A stretch of 64,000 bases of DNA from contig JAJDAO010000009.1 of the NCBI GenBank assembly GCA_029261835.1, positions 186,001 to 250,000 on the forward strand, in the 5' to 3' direction. Both the position numbers and the translations under genes were made by a program. Source of the DNA: Deltaproteobacteria bacterium. GTDB taxonomy: Bacteria > Myxococcota_A > UBA9160 > UBA4427. The notes under the pieces were generated by a model. The model was given only the letters and a program-made list of their open reading frames with translations. It searched no databases and was not told the origin of the DNA. Positions 7,677 through 16,593 of the stretch are shown one piece after another (positions within the stretch are counted from its first letter, which is position 1; each line of letters begins with the position of its first letter).

Positions 7677-9887
7677 TCAGATGCGGACCCAGTCGCCCAT
7701 GGCGTCGGCCTGTGCGTCGGGGTCCGCGAGCCCGGGCAGGGCCGGCACAACCACGTTCGGCACTCGGAGCAGATGCGAACGCCCGGGCAGGAGAATCAGG
7801 CCAATCAGCACCGCGGCCGCGACGACGGTGCAGCCAATGGCGGCTCCGAGCCAGGTTGGCCGATACCGCCACTCCACGAGATGCGCTCCCGGCGGCACCT
7901 GCACGCCTCGCATCGCCAGATTCACCTCGATCGCCTCGGCGGGCCGCCCATCCACCTGCACGCTCCAGCCGGGAAACATCAGACTCGAGCTCACCAGGAT
8001 CCCGCCGTTGGACTCGACCAGCAGCTGCTCCTCGTCGGGCGAATCGCTCAACAGGCGTACACTTCCGTAGGTCTCGCCGTCCTCCAGATGTGTCGAGGCT
8101 CGAGCCAGACCGGGTTGGGACAGCGGCTCGCGCAGGATCACCTCCCGATGAGGGTCCCACGAGCTCGAAGCGGTCCGATCCCAGAGCGCGCGTTGCTCCT
8201 GCTCCACGACGACGTCGGGCACCACGGCGAAGCGAGCAAGCGGCCGGTCTACCAGATGCGTCTCGTAGTGTCCCTGAGAGAATCGAATCACCTGGCGCAG
8301 GCCGAAGGCCCGCATCATGGGCGCGTTCGCATCTCGCAGGGGCAGCGCCGCGCTGGTGATCATGCGATCCAGCAGCTGCGCCTGGTCGAGAGATCCGAAC
8401 TGGCTGGCGAAGTAGGCCTCGAAGAAGTTCTCGGGAATCAGCACCTCGCGCATCAAGAGTGTGGGCACGCCGGCGGCCAGGCCCGCGTTGAGGGAGAAGA
8501 GCGGCAAGCGCCTCGAACTCGCGAAGTCCACGGCGATGCGACCCTCGGCGTTCCGGATGACCTCGGGTACGCGAAAGTAAGCGCCGTCGGTGTAGTGCTC
8601 CAGAGGACGCTTCAAGGTCCAACCCACGCCGGCAATCCACGCAAGCGCCACCAGCCCGAGGGCCAGGGCGCCCCGCGGCGTGGTTTGCAAGACGCGGTGC
8701 AGTCCGTAGGCGGCGAGCCACGAGAGTAGGAAGCCGGCGGGCACGATCATGCGCAGCGGTGCCCGCAGGAGATCGGCAAACGGGATCACCGCACTCAGCA
8801 GCGGCGCCACCACGCCGCCCGTACCCAGCATGCCCAGCAGGAAGAGCCCGCAGGCCATCAAGGTGGCGCGGCCACGGTTGAAGCGAATCGCGGCCATCGT
8901 GGCGAGCGCAACCGTGAGCAGACTGAGGTTGGGCAGGTTCGTGTAGAGCGCAGCGTGGACGAGACCCGGCTTGCCGACAAACCAGAAGACCTCGGCCGCC
9001 AGGGCCAGGAGGACTTCGTGTGGAGCGGCGCGGTAAAGGTTGCGAAAGGTCTCCGCCGAGGAGAGCAGCCCCCGATGCGACATCTGAGCGAACTCGAGCG
9101 AGGGCAGCAGCTGCCAGCTCGCCAGGCATAGTCCCGCCACCGCGATCCCCAGCGCCACCGACGCGTCCCGGAAGAGTCGGTGGCGATCGTGCCGCTCCGC
9201 CCAGAGCCCGCCGCCGATCCAGAAGGTCATCAGCAGGCCGTTGTAGATCAGGAACTGAGGTGACGCGCCGTAGCACTGGAACGCCACACCATAGGCCGCC
9301 AACGCAGCCCACCAGCCCTTCTCGGTTCGCAGATAGAGCTCCCAGGCCAGCAGCGTCGCGGGCAGCCACACCAGGGTCTCGATGACCGGTGGGTGCTGCA
9401 CGTGGGTCGTCACGTTGCCCATGGTGGTGAACGAGAGTGCGCCGAAGAGAGAACCTATTCGCCCCACACCCTTGACGCGGAAGAGCCCGTAGCTGAAGAG
9501 CGCGAGCAGCGTCAGGCAGATCGCGGCATAGAAGGTGAAGACTCTCTCGGTGGGAAGCAGATAGAAGAGCGTGGAGAGCGGTGCAAGGCTGCCGTTTTGA
9601 ATATTGGCGAGCCTCGGCTGCCCCAAGCCGGGCAGGGGATCCCACCACTGAAAGCCGTCGGCATGGGCCTGGGTGTAGAGGACGGCGCGATTGGAGAAGA
9701 AGTAGGCGGCTGTGTCTTCGGCGAAGTGCACTTGGCCGCCGATTACGCCAGGGGCGTACCAGGCGATGAAGAAGCACGCGATGGCCAGGCACACCAGTCC
9801 TTCGCGAAGCCAACGAGCGTCGGGGGAGCGGGCGGATCGCAGGAGTGTCTCGGACAGCATGAACAGCGGCGGCGTGAAGAGGGCCAC
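7677..9887 (-). CDS. YfhO-family multi-spanning membrane protein
   Basis: 736 aa from a GTG at 9887 (ATG at 9860 is an alternative). The N-terminal signal-anchor is followed by VHFAEDTAAYFFSNRAVLYT and GFQWWDPLPGLGQPRLANIQ, the acidic loop of YfhO proteins, then about 12 hydrophobic segments. A periplasmic C-terminal domain ends FPGWSVQVDGRPAEAIEVN then a last helix, which is the hallmark YfhO ending. YfhO is a GT-C-fold protein implicated in glycosylating teichoic or lipoteichoic acids in Firmicutes; in Gram-negatives the substrate is unknown. It is convergent with the PMT-like gene, making three GT-C-type proteins in 6 kb. Confidence 0.88.
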   Translation of the reverse strand: MALFTPPLFMLSETLLRSARSPDARWLREGLVCLAIACFFIAWYAPGVIGGQVHFAEDTAAYFFSNRAVLYTQAHADGFQWWDPLPGLGQPRLANIQNGSLAPLSTLFYLLPTERVFTFYAAICLTLLALFSYGLFRVKGVGRIGSLFGALSFTTMGNVTTHVQHPPVIETLVWLPATLLAWELYLRTEKGWWAALAAYGVAFQCYGASPQFLIYNGLLMTFWIGGGLWAERHDRHRLFRDASVALGIAVAGLCLASWQLLPSLEFAQMSHRGLLSSAETFRNLYRAAPHEVLLALAAEVFWFVGKPGLVHAALYTNLPNLSLLTVALATMAAIRFNRGRATLMACGLFLLGMLGTGGVVAPLLSAVIPFADLLRAPLRMIVPAGFLLSWLAAYGLHRVLQTTPRGALALGLVALAWIAGVGWTLKRPLEHYTDGAYFRVPEVIRNAEGRIAVDFASSRRLPLFSLNAGLAAGVPTLLMREVLIPENFFEAYFASQFGSLDQAQLLDRMITSAALPLRDANAPMMRAFGLRQVIRFSQGHYETHLVDRPLARFAVVPDVVVEQEQRALWDRTASSSWDPHREVILREPLSQPGLARASTHLEDGETYGSVRLLSDSPDEEQLLVESNGGILVSSSLMFPGWSVQVDGRPAEAIEVNLAMRGVQVPPGAHLVEWRYRPTWLGAAIGCTVVAAAVLIGLILLPGRSHLLRVPNVVVPALPGLADPDAQADAMGDWVRI

Positions 9888-10436
9888 CGGGCTTGCCCAA
9901 GCGAATGGCGCCGGGCAGATTCCGATGGCTCGGTGTGGAGACCAATGGATGAATTGGGATGGGTCGTATGATGCTGTTTCTGAAGCGCTATTTCAACCGC
10001 TGAGGGGCGGAAACCTCACTCCTTTTCGCCGCTCTCTACTCCTTGCCAAGGTGCCGCTCCAGCGAGCCGATGCAGCGACTCGCTCTCCGGCTCGGTCGCG
10101 AGACGGCTGAGCGGCACTTAACATCGGGGGGGCTTCAGCGGAGTGTGAACGCCAAGTTCCCCGCGCACGCATTCGGAAGGGCATGGCGATGAACACGCCC
10201 CCCGACATATCGCAGTGCCAATCCCCGCCGATTTCTCGTGACTCAAGCGCTGCGGGGTCTTTCGGGGCAAGACGCCCTACGAAGCTCTTCGTGAAGGGCT
10301 CGGATGAGCTAGACCTTCAGTGTCCGGCGAGATCGTATACAGTGCGGCGCAGCGCCGCCCCACCGAGTCACGTAGGACACCTTCAAGAGATGGGTCCATA
10401 CGGGAATCCAGAGAGAACGCGAGAGCAGTAGAAGCC
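9888..10436. other. Intergenic region between divergent genes
   Basis: 549 bp between the YfhO gene (leftward) and the lysine-rich gene (rightward). It must hold both promoters. No convincing protein, tRNA or repeat is visible. TATACA at about 10337 is a possible -10 element for the lysine-rich gene, without a good -35. Confidence 0.4.
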
Positions 10437-10739
10437 ATGGCCAGCAAGAAGAAGAGCGCCAGCAGGAAGAAGAGCGCCAGCAAGAAGAAGACCGCGAGCA
10501 GGAAGAAGAGCGCCAGCAAGAAGAAGACCGCCAGCAAGAAGAAGAGTGCCGGCAAGAAGAAGACCGCCGGCAAGAAGAAGACCGCCAGAGGGAAGAAGAC
10601 CGCCAGCAGGAAGAAGAGCGCCAGCAAGAAGAAGACCGCAGTACGGCCGGAGGGCAGGGCACGAACGGCGAGCCCGAGCCGAGGTATCGTCTACTCGGAC
10701 GTTCGCAAGATCTTCCTCGGGCGTCTGCTGGGCCGATGA
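10437..10739 (+). CDS. Lysine/alanine-repeat, histone H1-like basic protein
   Basis: 100 aa from ATG at 10437. Residues 2 to about 68 are an uninterrupted run of five-residue units of the type KKKSA / KKKTA / RKKSA, giving a very basic, low-complexity protein like the bacterial histone H1-like tails of chlamydiae, bordetellae and myxobacteria. At DNA level these are 15-bp tandem repeats (about 10440-10640). The last 30 residues are different and end YSDVRKIFLGRLLGR. A nucleoid-binding or polyanion-binding role is inferred from composition only. The GT4-barrel gene starts 19 bp downstream. Confidence 0.75.
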   Translation: MASKKKSASRKKSASKKKTASRKKSASKKKTASKKKSAGKKKTAGKKKTARGKKTASRKKSASKKKTAVRPEGRARTASPSRGIVYSDVRKIFLGRLLGR

Positions 10740-10758
10740 CTGGGAGGATCGCACTGCA

Positions 10759-13050
10759 GTGACGCAAGGGGAGGCAGCAAAGGGTCGGCGTCACGGCGGC
10801 GGGGAGCTGCCGATCGCTTTTCTCGGAACGTACCCGCCCCAGACGTGCGGCATCGCCACCTTCACGCGAGATCTGAGCGACGCCGTGCTCGCGGCGGACT
10901 CACGCGTTCGCGCGTCCGTCCTGGCCATGACCGACGCCGGTGCAACCTACGAGCACCCGGAGCGTGTTCGCTTCGAGATTCGTCAGGGGGTCCGCGGCGA
11001 CTACCTGCGGGCCGCCGACTTCGTCAACTACAGCGATGCCCAGATGGTCTCGATCCAACACGAGTACGGGATCTTCGGCGGCAAGGACGGTGCCTACATC
11101 CTCGACTTCCTCAGCGAGCTGCGCAAGCCGAGCATCGCCACGCTGCATACCGTGCTCGAGGAGCCCACGGCATCGCAGCGCGTGATCGTGCAGCAGCTGG
11201 CCGAGCGCTGCGAGCGTCTGGTCGTCATGACCCAGCTTGCCGTTCGCTTCCTCGAGAAGTCCTACGCCGTGCCGCCGAATCTCGCCGAGGTCATCCCGCA
11301 CGGTATCCCGGACATGCCCGCGGGCGAGCGCGACGCGAAGAAGGCCAGGTTCGGCGTGACAGGGCGGCGGGTATTGCTGACGTTCGGACTGCTCGGTCCG
11401 CCGAAGGGGATCGAGGTCGTGATTCGCGCGCTGCCGAGTCTCGTCGCGGCGTTTCCCGACGTGATCTACCTCGTGGTTGGCGCAACTCACCCCGAGATCA
11501 AGCGTCGTAAGGGAGAGGAGTATCGCCGCTCCCTCAAGCGCGAGGTCGAGGCGTTGGGCCTTGGCGACCACGTCGTCTTCCGGGACCAGTTCGTCGATCA
11601 GGCGGAGCTGTGCGCGTATCTCCAGGCAGCGGACATCTACATCACGCCGTACCTCCACGAGGCACAGGTCACTAGCGGCACGCTGGCGTATGCCATGGGG
11701 TCGGGCGCAGCGCCCGTTTCCACGCCCTACTGGTATGCGAAGGAGCTGCTCGGCGAAGGTCGCGGGCACCTCTTCGACTTCCAGGACACGGATGGGTTGT
11801 GCCGCCTGCTCGGCCGGCTTCTGGAAGACCCGTCGGCCCTGGCTCGAAGCCAGCAGGCGGCGTATGCGTTCGCGCGACAGATGATCTGGCCCAAGGTCGG
11901 CTCCGACCACGCCGACCTGATGCGGCGGGCGCTGGGCGATGCCGTGATCCCGCGCACTCGTGCCGCTCACTGGCGAAGCCTGCCGGATCTGCGCCTCGAC
12001 CATCTGATCCGCATGACGGACGACACGGGCTTACTCCAGCACGCCGCCTACAGCGTGCCCAACCGCAACCATGGGTACTGTGTGGACGACAACGCACGAG
12101 CGCTCGTGGTCGCGTTGTTGGCCCAGAAGGTCATCGATTCGGCCAAGACCGCACCGCTGATCACTACGTACTTGAGCTATCTCCACCACTCCCAGGACGA
12201 AGATGGGCGGTTTCGGAATTTCATGGACTTTCGGCGCAATCTCGAGAGCAATCCGGGTTCGGAGGATTGCGTCGGACGGACTCTGTGGGCCCTGGGACTG
12301 GCCATGGAGGCGTCGCCCGACGCGGGCCACCGCCTCCTGGCAAGAAGGATGTTCGATCGCGCGATGCCCCTTGCGTTGACCTTCGGCCCGCGTGGCTGCG
12401 CTCTCGGGATGCTGGGGCTCGACGCCTATCTGCGTAGCGAGCCCGGCGACGAGCTGGCCGCCAAGACGCTCGAATCCCTCGCGGCTGCGCTGATCCGCCG
12501 CTACGAGCGCGCGGCCGACGCGGAGTGGCGCTGGTTCGAGTCCAGCTTGACGTATGAAAACGCGTTGCTTCCCCTGGCGCTCTTCACGTTCGCGAAGCGA
12601 ACGGGCGACCAGACCGCACTGGGCGTGGCTCGTGAGGCCCTGGCGTTCATCGAGGAGGTCTGCTTCGCCAGCGGGCACTTGCAGCTGATCGGCAATAGCG
12701 GCTGGCACGTTCGCGGGGGCAAGCCCGCGATCAGCGATGAGCAACCCATCGATGCAGCTGCCTTCGTGTTGGCGTTTCGGGCCGCCTACGCGGCCACGGG
12801 CGAGCGCCACTATCTGCCCCGGATGCGCGAGTCCTTCGAGTGGTTTCTCGGCGCAAACCGTCTGGGGCTTTCGCTCTACGATTTCTCCACCGCCGGCTGC
12901 CATGATGGGCTCGAGCTCGACGGCGTGAACCAGAATCAGGGTGCCGAGAGCGTCGTATCCTTTCTGCTCGCTCTGCTGGCCATGCTCGGCCTGGGGGACG
13001 ACGTGCTGGATCGGAGCGATGTCGATTCGGAGATCGACCGGGGAATGTGA
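10759..13050 (+). CDS. GT4 glycosyltransferase fused to a C-terminal (alpha/alpha)-barrel domain
   Basis: 763 aa from GTG at 10759, preceded by GGGAGGA 10 bp upstream; extending further upstream would read the lysine repeat in another frame. Residues 15-400 are a GT-B retaining transferase of family GT4: GTYPPQTCGIATFTRDL near the start, donor-site region FGLLGPPKGIEVVI, and ITPYLHEAQVTSGTLAYAMG. Residues 430-750 are an all-helical glycosidase-like barrel with NHGYCVDDNARALV, GNSGWHVRGGKP and TAGCHDGLE, suggesting a glycan-processing or binding domain. The fusion is followed by a GH130 gene and another GT4, a recurrent trio in bacterial mannan-type glycan loci (family knowledge; substrate inferred). 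Confidence 0.85.
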   Translation: MTQGEAAKGRRHGGGELPIAFLGTYPPQTCGIATFTRDLSDAVLAADSRVRASVLAMTDAGATYEHPERVRFEIRQGVRGDYLRAADFVNYSDAQMVSIQHEYGIFGGKDGAYILDFLSELRKPSIATLHTVLEEPTASQRVIVQQLAERCERLVVMTQLAVRFLEKSYAVPPNLAEVIPHGIPDMPAGERDAKKARFGVTGRRVLLTFGLLGPPKGIEVVIRALPSLVAAFPDVIYLVVGATHPEIKRRKGEEYRRSLKREVEALGLGDHVVFRDQFVDQAELCAYLQAADIYITPYLHEAQVTSGTLAYAMGSGAAPVSTPYWYAKELLGEGRGHLFDFQDTDGLCRLLGRLLEDPSALARSQQAAYAFARQMIWPKVGSDHADLMRRALGDAVIPRTRAAHWRSLPDLRLDHLIRMTDDTGLLQHAAYSVPNRNHGYCVDDNARALVVALLAQKVIDSAKTAPLITTYLSYLHHSQDEDGRFRNFMDFRRNLESNPGSEDCVGRTLWALGLAMEASPDAGHRLLARRMFDRAMPLALTFGPRGCALGMLGLDAYLRSEPGDELAAKTLESLAAALIRRYERAADAEWRWFESSLTYENALLPLALFTFAKRTGDQTALGVAREALAFIEEVCFASGHLQLIGNSGWHVRGGKPAISDEQPIDAAAFVLAFRAAYAATGERHYLPRMRESFEWFLGANRLGLSLYDFSTAGCHDGLELDGVNQNQGAESVVSFLLALLAMLGLGDDVLDRSDVDSEIDRGM

Positions 13051-13165
13051 GCGCCGCTCGGCGGGAAGGGCTGTTCTCGGTCGTTACGCCTGCCGATAAC
13101 TGCCCGTGAGCCCGCTGCGCGAGGCACGCTGGCGGTGCCCTGTGCCGGGCCGGACTGGAGATGGG

Positions 13166-14659
13166 ATGTCGATGAAGACAGAGCCGTTGCGCGTCACGAG
13201 GACGCCGCATCGGCTGCGCCCGGACCCGCAGCGTGTGATCGCCAAGCCCTTTCGGCACGGTGAGGCCATCGTCGCCAACGGGGAATCGCGCGTCAGGTCT
13301 ATCCTCGATCGCATCCTCGCGATTCCCGAGGAGCAGATTCCGGCGACCCTGGGCGAGGTTCTGCGTCACTTCGCACCCCGGCACCGCGATTTCGAGAAGG
13401 TGCTCGAGAATCATTTCGATCGCGTGTCACACGACATCGAGTCGGACGAGCCTCTGTCACGCGAGCGGCGCCTGTTGATCGGCGCCTACTGCTCCCACGA
13501 GTACTCGATCGAGGCGGCCGCTTTGTGCAATCCATCGATCGTGCCGGCACCGGATCAATCCGGCCTGTCGGCCGGAGAGCTGCGCTTCGTGATGAGCTTG
13601 CGGGCCATCGGAGAGGGGCACATCTCTTCGATCGAGTTTCGTTCGGGCGTAGTCCGGCAAAATGGCGAGATCGTCTTCGATCCGCTGAGTCCCTTTGTGT
13701 CGATGGCCTCGCGTGCTCCCAATCCTTCGTACAACAAGGAGATCTTCGCATCGAAGCTGGCGGAGCTCCATTTCGACAACGTGGTCTCCCAGTGGGTGCT
13801 CGATCGGCTTCCACAGTCGTTCAATCTCGGGCAGCTGATGGGCGCGATCGTATCTTCGAGAGATCAGAAAATCCCGACGGAGATGAGGCGTGAGACCATC
13901 GACGTGATCCACTGGCTGGCGACATCCAACTACGATGTCGAGTTCGCATCGGATTCGCAGGCTTGCGAGCGCGTGATCTATCCCGACAGTCCGAACGAGA
14001 GCCAGGGCATCGAAGATGCCCGCTTCGTCCGCTTCGTCGAGGCGGACGGCTCGGTGTGTTACTACGCGACTTACACCGCCTATGACGGTCACGACATCCT
14101 CCCCCAACTCATCCAGACGCCGGACTTCCTGCATTTCAGCATTCGGACCCTCAACGGCATCGGCGCACGGAACAAGGGGATGGCGCTCTTCCCCCGTCGT
14201 ATCGGCGGGAGGTTTGCCATGCTCTCGCGCTACGACGGCGAGGCCATCTTCTTGATGACGTCGGACAACGTCCGCTTCTGGCACGATGCCGAGACGCTTC
14301 GCCTGCCCCGCCGGCGTTGGGAGATGATCCAGATCGGCAACTGCGGCTCACCCATCGAGACGGAGGCCGGTTGGCTCGTTCTCACGCACGGGGTCGGGCC
14401 GATGCGGTGCTATGCGATCGGAGCGATGTTGCTCGACCTCGAGGATCCGCGGCAGGTCATCGGGGAGCTCTCCGAGCCGCTCCTGGCCGCCGCGCCCGAT
14501 GAGCGAGAAGGCTATGTGCCGAACGTCGTCTACACCTGCGGGGGTCTCGTGCACGACGGGAGGCTGATCCTCCCCTACGGATTCTCCGACACCGGCACGC
14601 GTGTCGCGACGGTGCCGGTCGCGGAGCTGATCTCGCGGCTCCTGGATCGATCCAGCTGA
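13166..14659 (+). CDS. Glycoside hydrolase/phosphorylase family 130 protein
   Basis: 497 aa from ATG at 13166 (MSMKTEPL). A helical N-terminal extension (residues 1-150) precedes a five-bladed beta-propeller. The propeller contains CNPSIVP, QGIEDARFVRF, GIGARNKGMALFPRRI, NCGSPIETEAGWLVLTHGVG and LILPYGFSDTGTRVATVPV. The GIEDAR/RNKGM/G(S)PIET motifs are typical of GH130, whose members phosphorolyse or hydrolyse beta-mannosides. The N-terminal extension fits the longer type seen beside GT4 fusions. It sits between two GT4 genes on the same strand, so it probably trims or recycles the same mannose-containing glycan (inference). Confidence 0.9.
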   Translation: MSMKTEPLRVTRTPHRLRPDPQRVIAKPFRHGEAIVANGESRVRSILDRILAIPEEQIPATLGEVLRHFAPRHRDFEKVLENHFDRVSHDIESDEPLSRERRLLIGAYCSHEYSIEAAALCNPSIVPAPDQSGLSAGELRFVMSLRAIGEGHISSIEFRSGVVRQNGEIVFDPLSPFVSMASRAPNPSYNKEIFASKLAELHFDNVVSQWVLDRLPQSFNLGQLMGAIVSSRDQKIPTEMRRETIDVIHWLATSNYDVEFASDSQACERVIYPDSPNESQGIEDARFVRFVEADGSVCYYATYTAYDGHDILPQLIQTPDFLHFSIRTLNGIGARNKGMALFPRRIGGRFAMLSRYDGEAIFLMTSDNVRFWHDAETLRLPRRRWEMIQIGNCGSPIETEAGWLVLTHGVGPMRCYAIGAMLLDLEDPRQVIGELSEPLLAAAPDEREGYVPNVVYTCGGLVHDGRLILPYGFSDTGTRVATVPVAELISRLLDRSS

Positions 14660-14779
14660 AGGGCTGCCGGTTGGCGACGTCCCTCGGCGCGCTGCCGTGG
14701 CCCAACGCGCGCAGCCGATCGCCCCGGGCCCGGCCCGACCGACGAGCGGCAGCAAGGGCGTGTGCCACAATCCGGCCCC

Positions 14780-15862
14780 ATGACACCCGTGCGGAGCCGG
14801 TCCTCGCCCCCCACCGTCCCGGCAGACGGCAGCCCGCTGCGCGTGGCCATGCTCGCGCCGATCTCCTGGCGCGTCCCACCGAGACACTACGGCCCGTGGG
14901 AGCGTGTCGTGTCACTCCTGACGGAGGGGCTGGTCTCGAGAGGCGTCGCGGCCACGCTCTTCGCCACGACCGACTCGATCACGCGCGCGAAGCTCGTCGG
15001 GACCTGCCCGCACCCCTACTCAGAGGACGATACGCTCGATCCGAAGGTCTGGGAGTGTCTGCATGTCTCCGAGGTGTTCGAGCGCGCCGCGGAGTTCGAT
15101 CTCATCCACAACCACTTCGACTTCCTCCCGCTCTCCTATAGCGGGCTGGTCGCGACACCCGTCGTTACCACCATCCACGGATTCTCATCGCCGCGCATCC
15201 TGCCGGTGTTCGAGAAGTACGACGCAGCTACCCACTACGTGTCGATCAGCGACGCCGATCGCAGTCCGAAGCTTCACTACGTGGCCACCGTGCACCACGG
15301 CATCCCACTCGACGAGTTCTCGTTTCAGCCGGAGTCGGACGGCTACCTGCTCTTCTTCGGGCGCATCCACCGCGAGAAGGGCACGGCGGAGGCAATCGAG
15401 GTGGCGCGTCGCACGGGCCGGCGGCTCGTGATCGCCGGCATCGTGCAGGACCAGGCCTACTTCGAGCGCGAGGTCGCCCCCCATGTCGACGGCGATCGAG
15501 TCGCCTATGTCGGCTCGGTCGGCCCCGACGAACGCGCCAAGGTGCTCGGCGGTGCCTACGCGCTGCTCCACCTGATCGGCTTCGACGAGCCCTTCGGGCT
15601 GAGCATGATCGAGGCGATGGCCTGCGGCGTTCCCGTGATCGCGATCGGCCGGGGCTCCGTTCTCGAAGTCGTGACGGACGGCGAATCGGGCTTCATCGTG
15701 AGCGACCTCGACGCGGCGACGGCCGCGGTGGCGCGCATCGTCGATCTCGATCGCTCGGCCGTCCGCAGGCACGCCGAGCGGCACTTTTCCGCGGAGCGCA
15801 TGACCGAGGACTATCTTCGCGTCTATCGCGAGGTGCTCGGGCGGCAGGCCGAGTCGTCGTAG
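14780..15862 (+). CDS. Glycosyltransferase family 4 protein
   Basis: 360 aa from ATG at 14780; GTG at 14762 would add six residues. GT-B fold: the N-domain starts LRVAMLAPISWRVPPRHYGP and contains FDLIHNHFDFLPLSY. The C-domain has YLLFFGRIHREKGTAEAIEV and the donor-binding EX7E-type motif in FDEPFGLSMIEAMACGVPVI followed by GRGSVLEVV. Cytoplasmic retaining transferase, last gene of the glycan trio. Donor sugar undetermined. Confidence 0.92.
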   Translation: MTPVRSRSSPPTVPADGSPLRVAMLAPISWRVPPRHYGPWERVVSLLTEGLVSRGVAATLFATTDSITRAKLVGTCPHPYSEDDTLDPKVWECLHVSEVFERAAEFDLIHNHFDFLPLSYSGLVATPVVTTIHGFSSPRILPVFEKYDAATHYVSISDADRSPKLHYVATVHHGIPLDEFSFQPESDGYLLFFGRIHREKGTAEAIEVARRTGRRLVIAGIVQDQAYFEREVAPHVDGDRVAYVGSVGPDERAKVLGGAYALLHLIGFDEPFGLSMIEAMACGVPVIAIGRGSVLEVVTDGESGFIVSDLDAATAAVARIVDLDRSAVRRHAERHFSAERMTEDYLRVYREVLGRQAESS

Positions 15863-15980
15863 CGCCGCCTCCTGGGCTGGGTCGCAGCGGAGATCGGCGG
15901 CTCAAGCGATCACGGAGTCGATCCGATGAGATCCGCAGCGGGCGTGGTCGTCTGAGCGACCTCGCGAGCAGGGGGACCTG

Positions 15981-16556
15981 ATGCCGACGGATCCGGGGAT
16001 CAAGGGCTCGGTATTCGAGGGGCTCGTGGCCGACGTGAATGCGCTGGTGTCATCGGGCCGCATGTCCCGGGCCGATCTCGAGGCTCGACTCGAACGTGTC
16101 GATCTGCCGTACCTGGACAAGAAGCTCGGCGCTGCCTGCTGGTATCCGATCGAGACCTACGGCCGGCTGCTCGAGTTGCTGCGCTACGCGGAAGGCGGCT
16201 CCCGGCCCGACCAGTACCTGCGCGCACGCGGTGCCGGCGCCGCCCAGCGGCTGATCGATGGGGGCCTCTACTCGCAGATGGACGTGTCCGTGGATACCTG
16301 GGGCGAGCGTGTCGGCAAGGTGATGGCCACGCTAGGGCCGTTGATGTTCAACTTCGGCCGCTGGACATCCTCGATCGAGGAGGGTGACGGGCTACGGCTG
16401 ACTGCAGAGGACATGGGCGCGCTTCCGGCCGTGGCGCGCATCGTGATCGAGGGGTTCATCGAGGTGATGGCGGCCCGCGCCTTGAAGAGCGCCGTCGTTG
16501 TTACCAGCGAAAGCCTCGGTTCGGATTCTATCCGCTACACGGCATGCCGCTGCTAG
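15981..16556 (+). CDS. Conserved-looking protein of unknown function
   Basis: 191 aa from ATG at 15981 with AGGGGGA upstream. Soluble and mostly helical. It starts PTDPGIKGSVFEGLVADVNA and has LDKKLGAACWYPIETYGRLL and MVS-type amphipathic helices; no catalytic motif was recognised. The pattern (KGS, WYP, repeated helices) loosely recalls small unannotated proteins of deltaproteobacteria, but I cannot name a family. The last 20 residues end at a TAG inside CTAGTGTCC, the same nine bases that begin the inverted-repeat element at 32653. The natural C-terminus may therefore have been altered by a mobile-element end (tentative). Confidence 0.6.
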   Translation: MPTDPGIKGSVFEGLVADVNALVSSGRMSRADLEARLERVDLPYLDKKLGAACWYPIETYGRLLELLRYAEGGSRPDQYLRARGAGAAQRLIDGGLYSQMDVSVDTWGERVGKVMATLGPLMFNFGRWTSSIEEGDGLRLTAEDMGALPAVARIVIEGFIEVMAARALKSAVVVTSESLGSDSIRYTACRC

Positions 16557-16593
16557 TGTCCTCATGCAGCACGTCTCCGCGTTGACGACGCAC

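Noticed and set aside
10440..10640. Regular 15-bp spacing considered as a CRISPR-like array
   Set aside because: Units are contiguous without spacers and encode a five-residue protein repeat.
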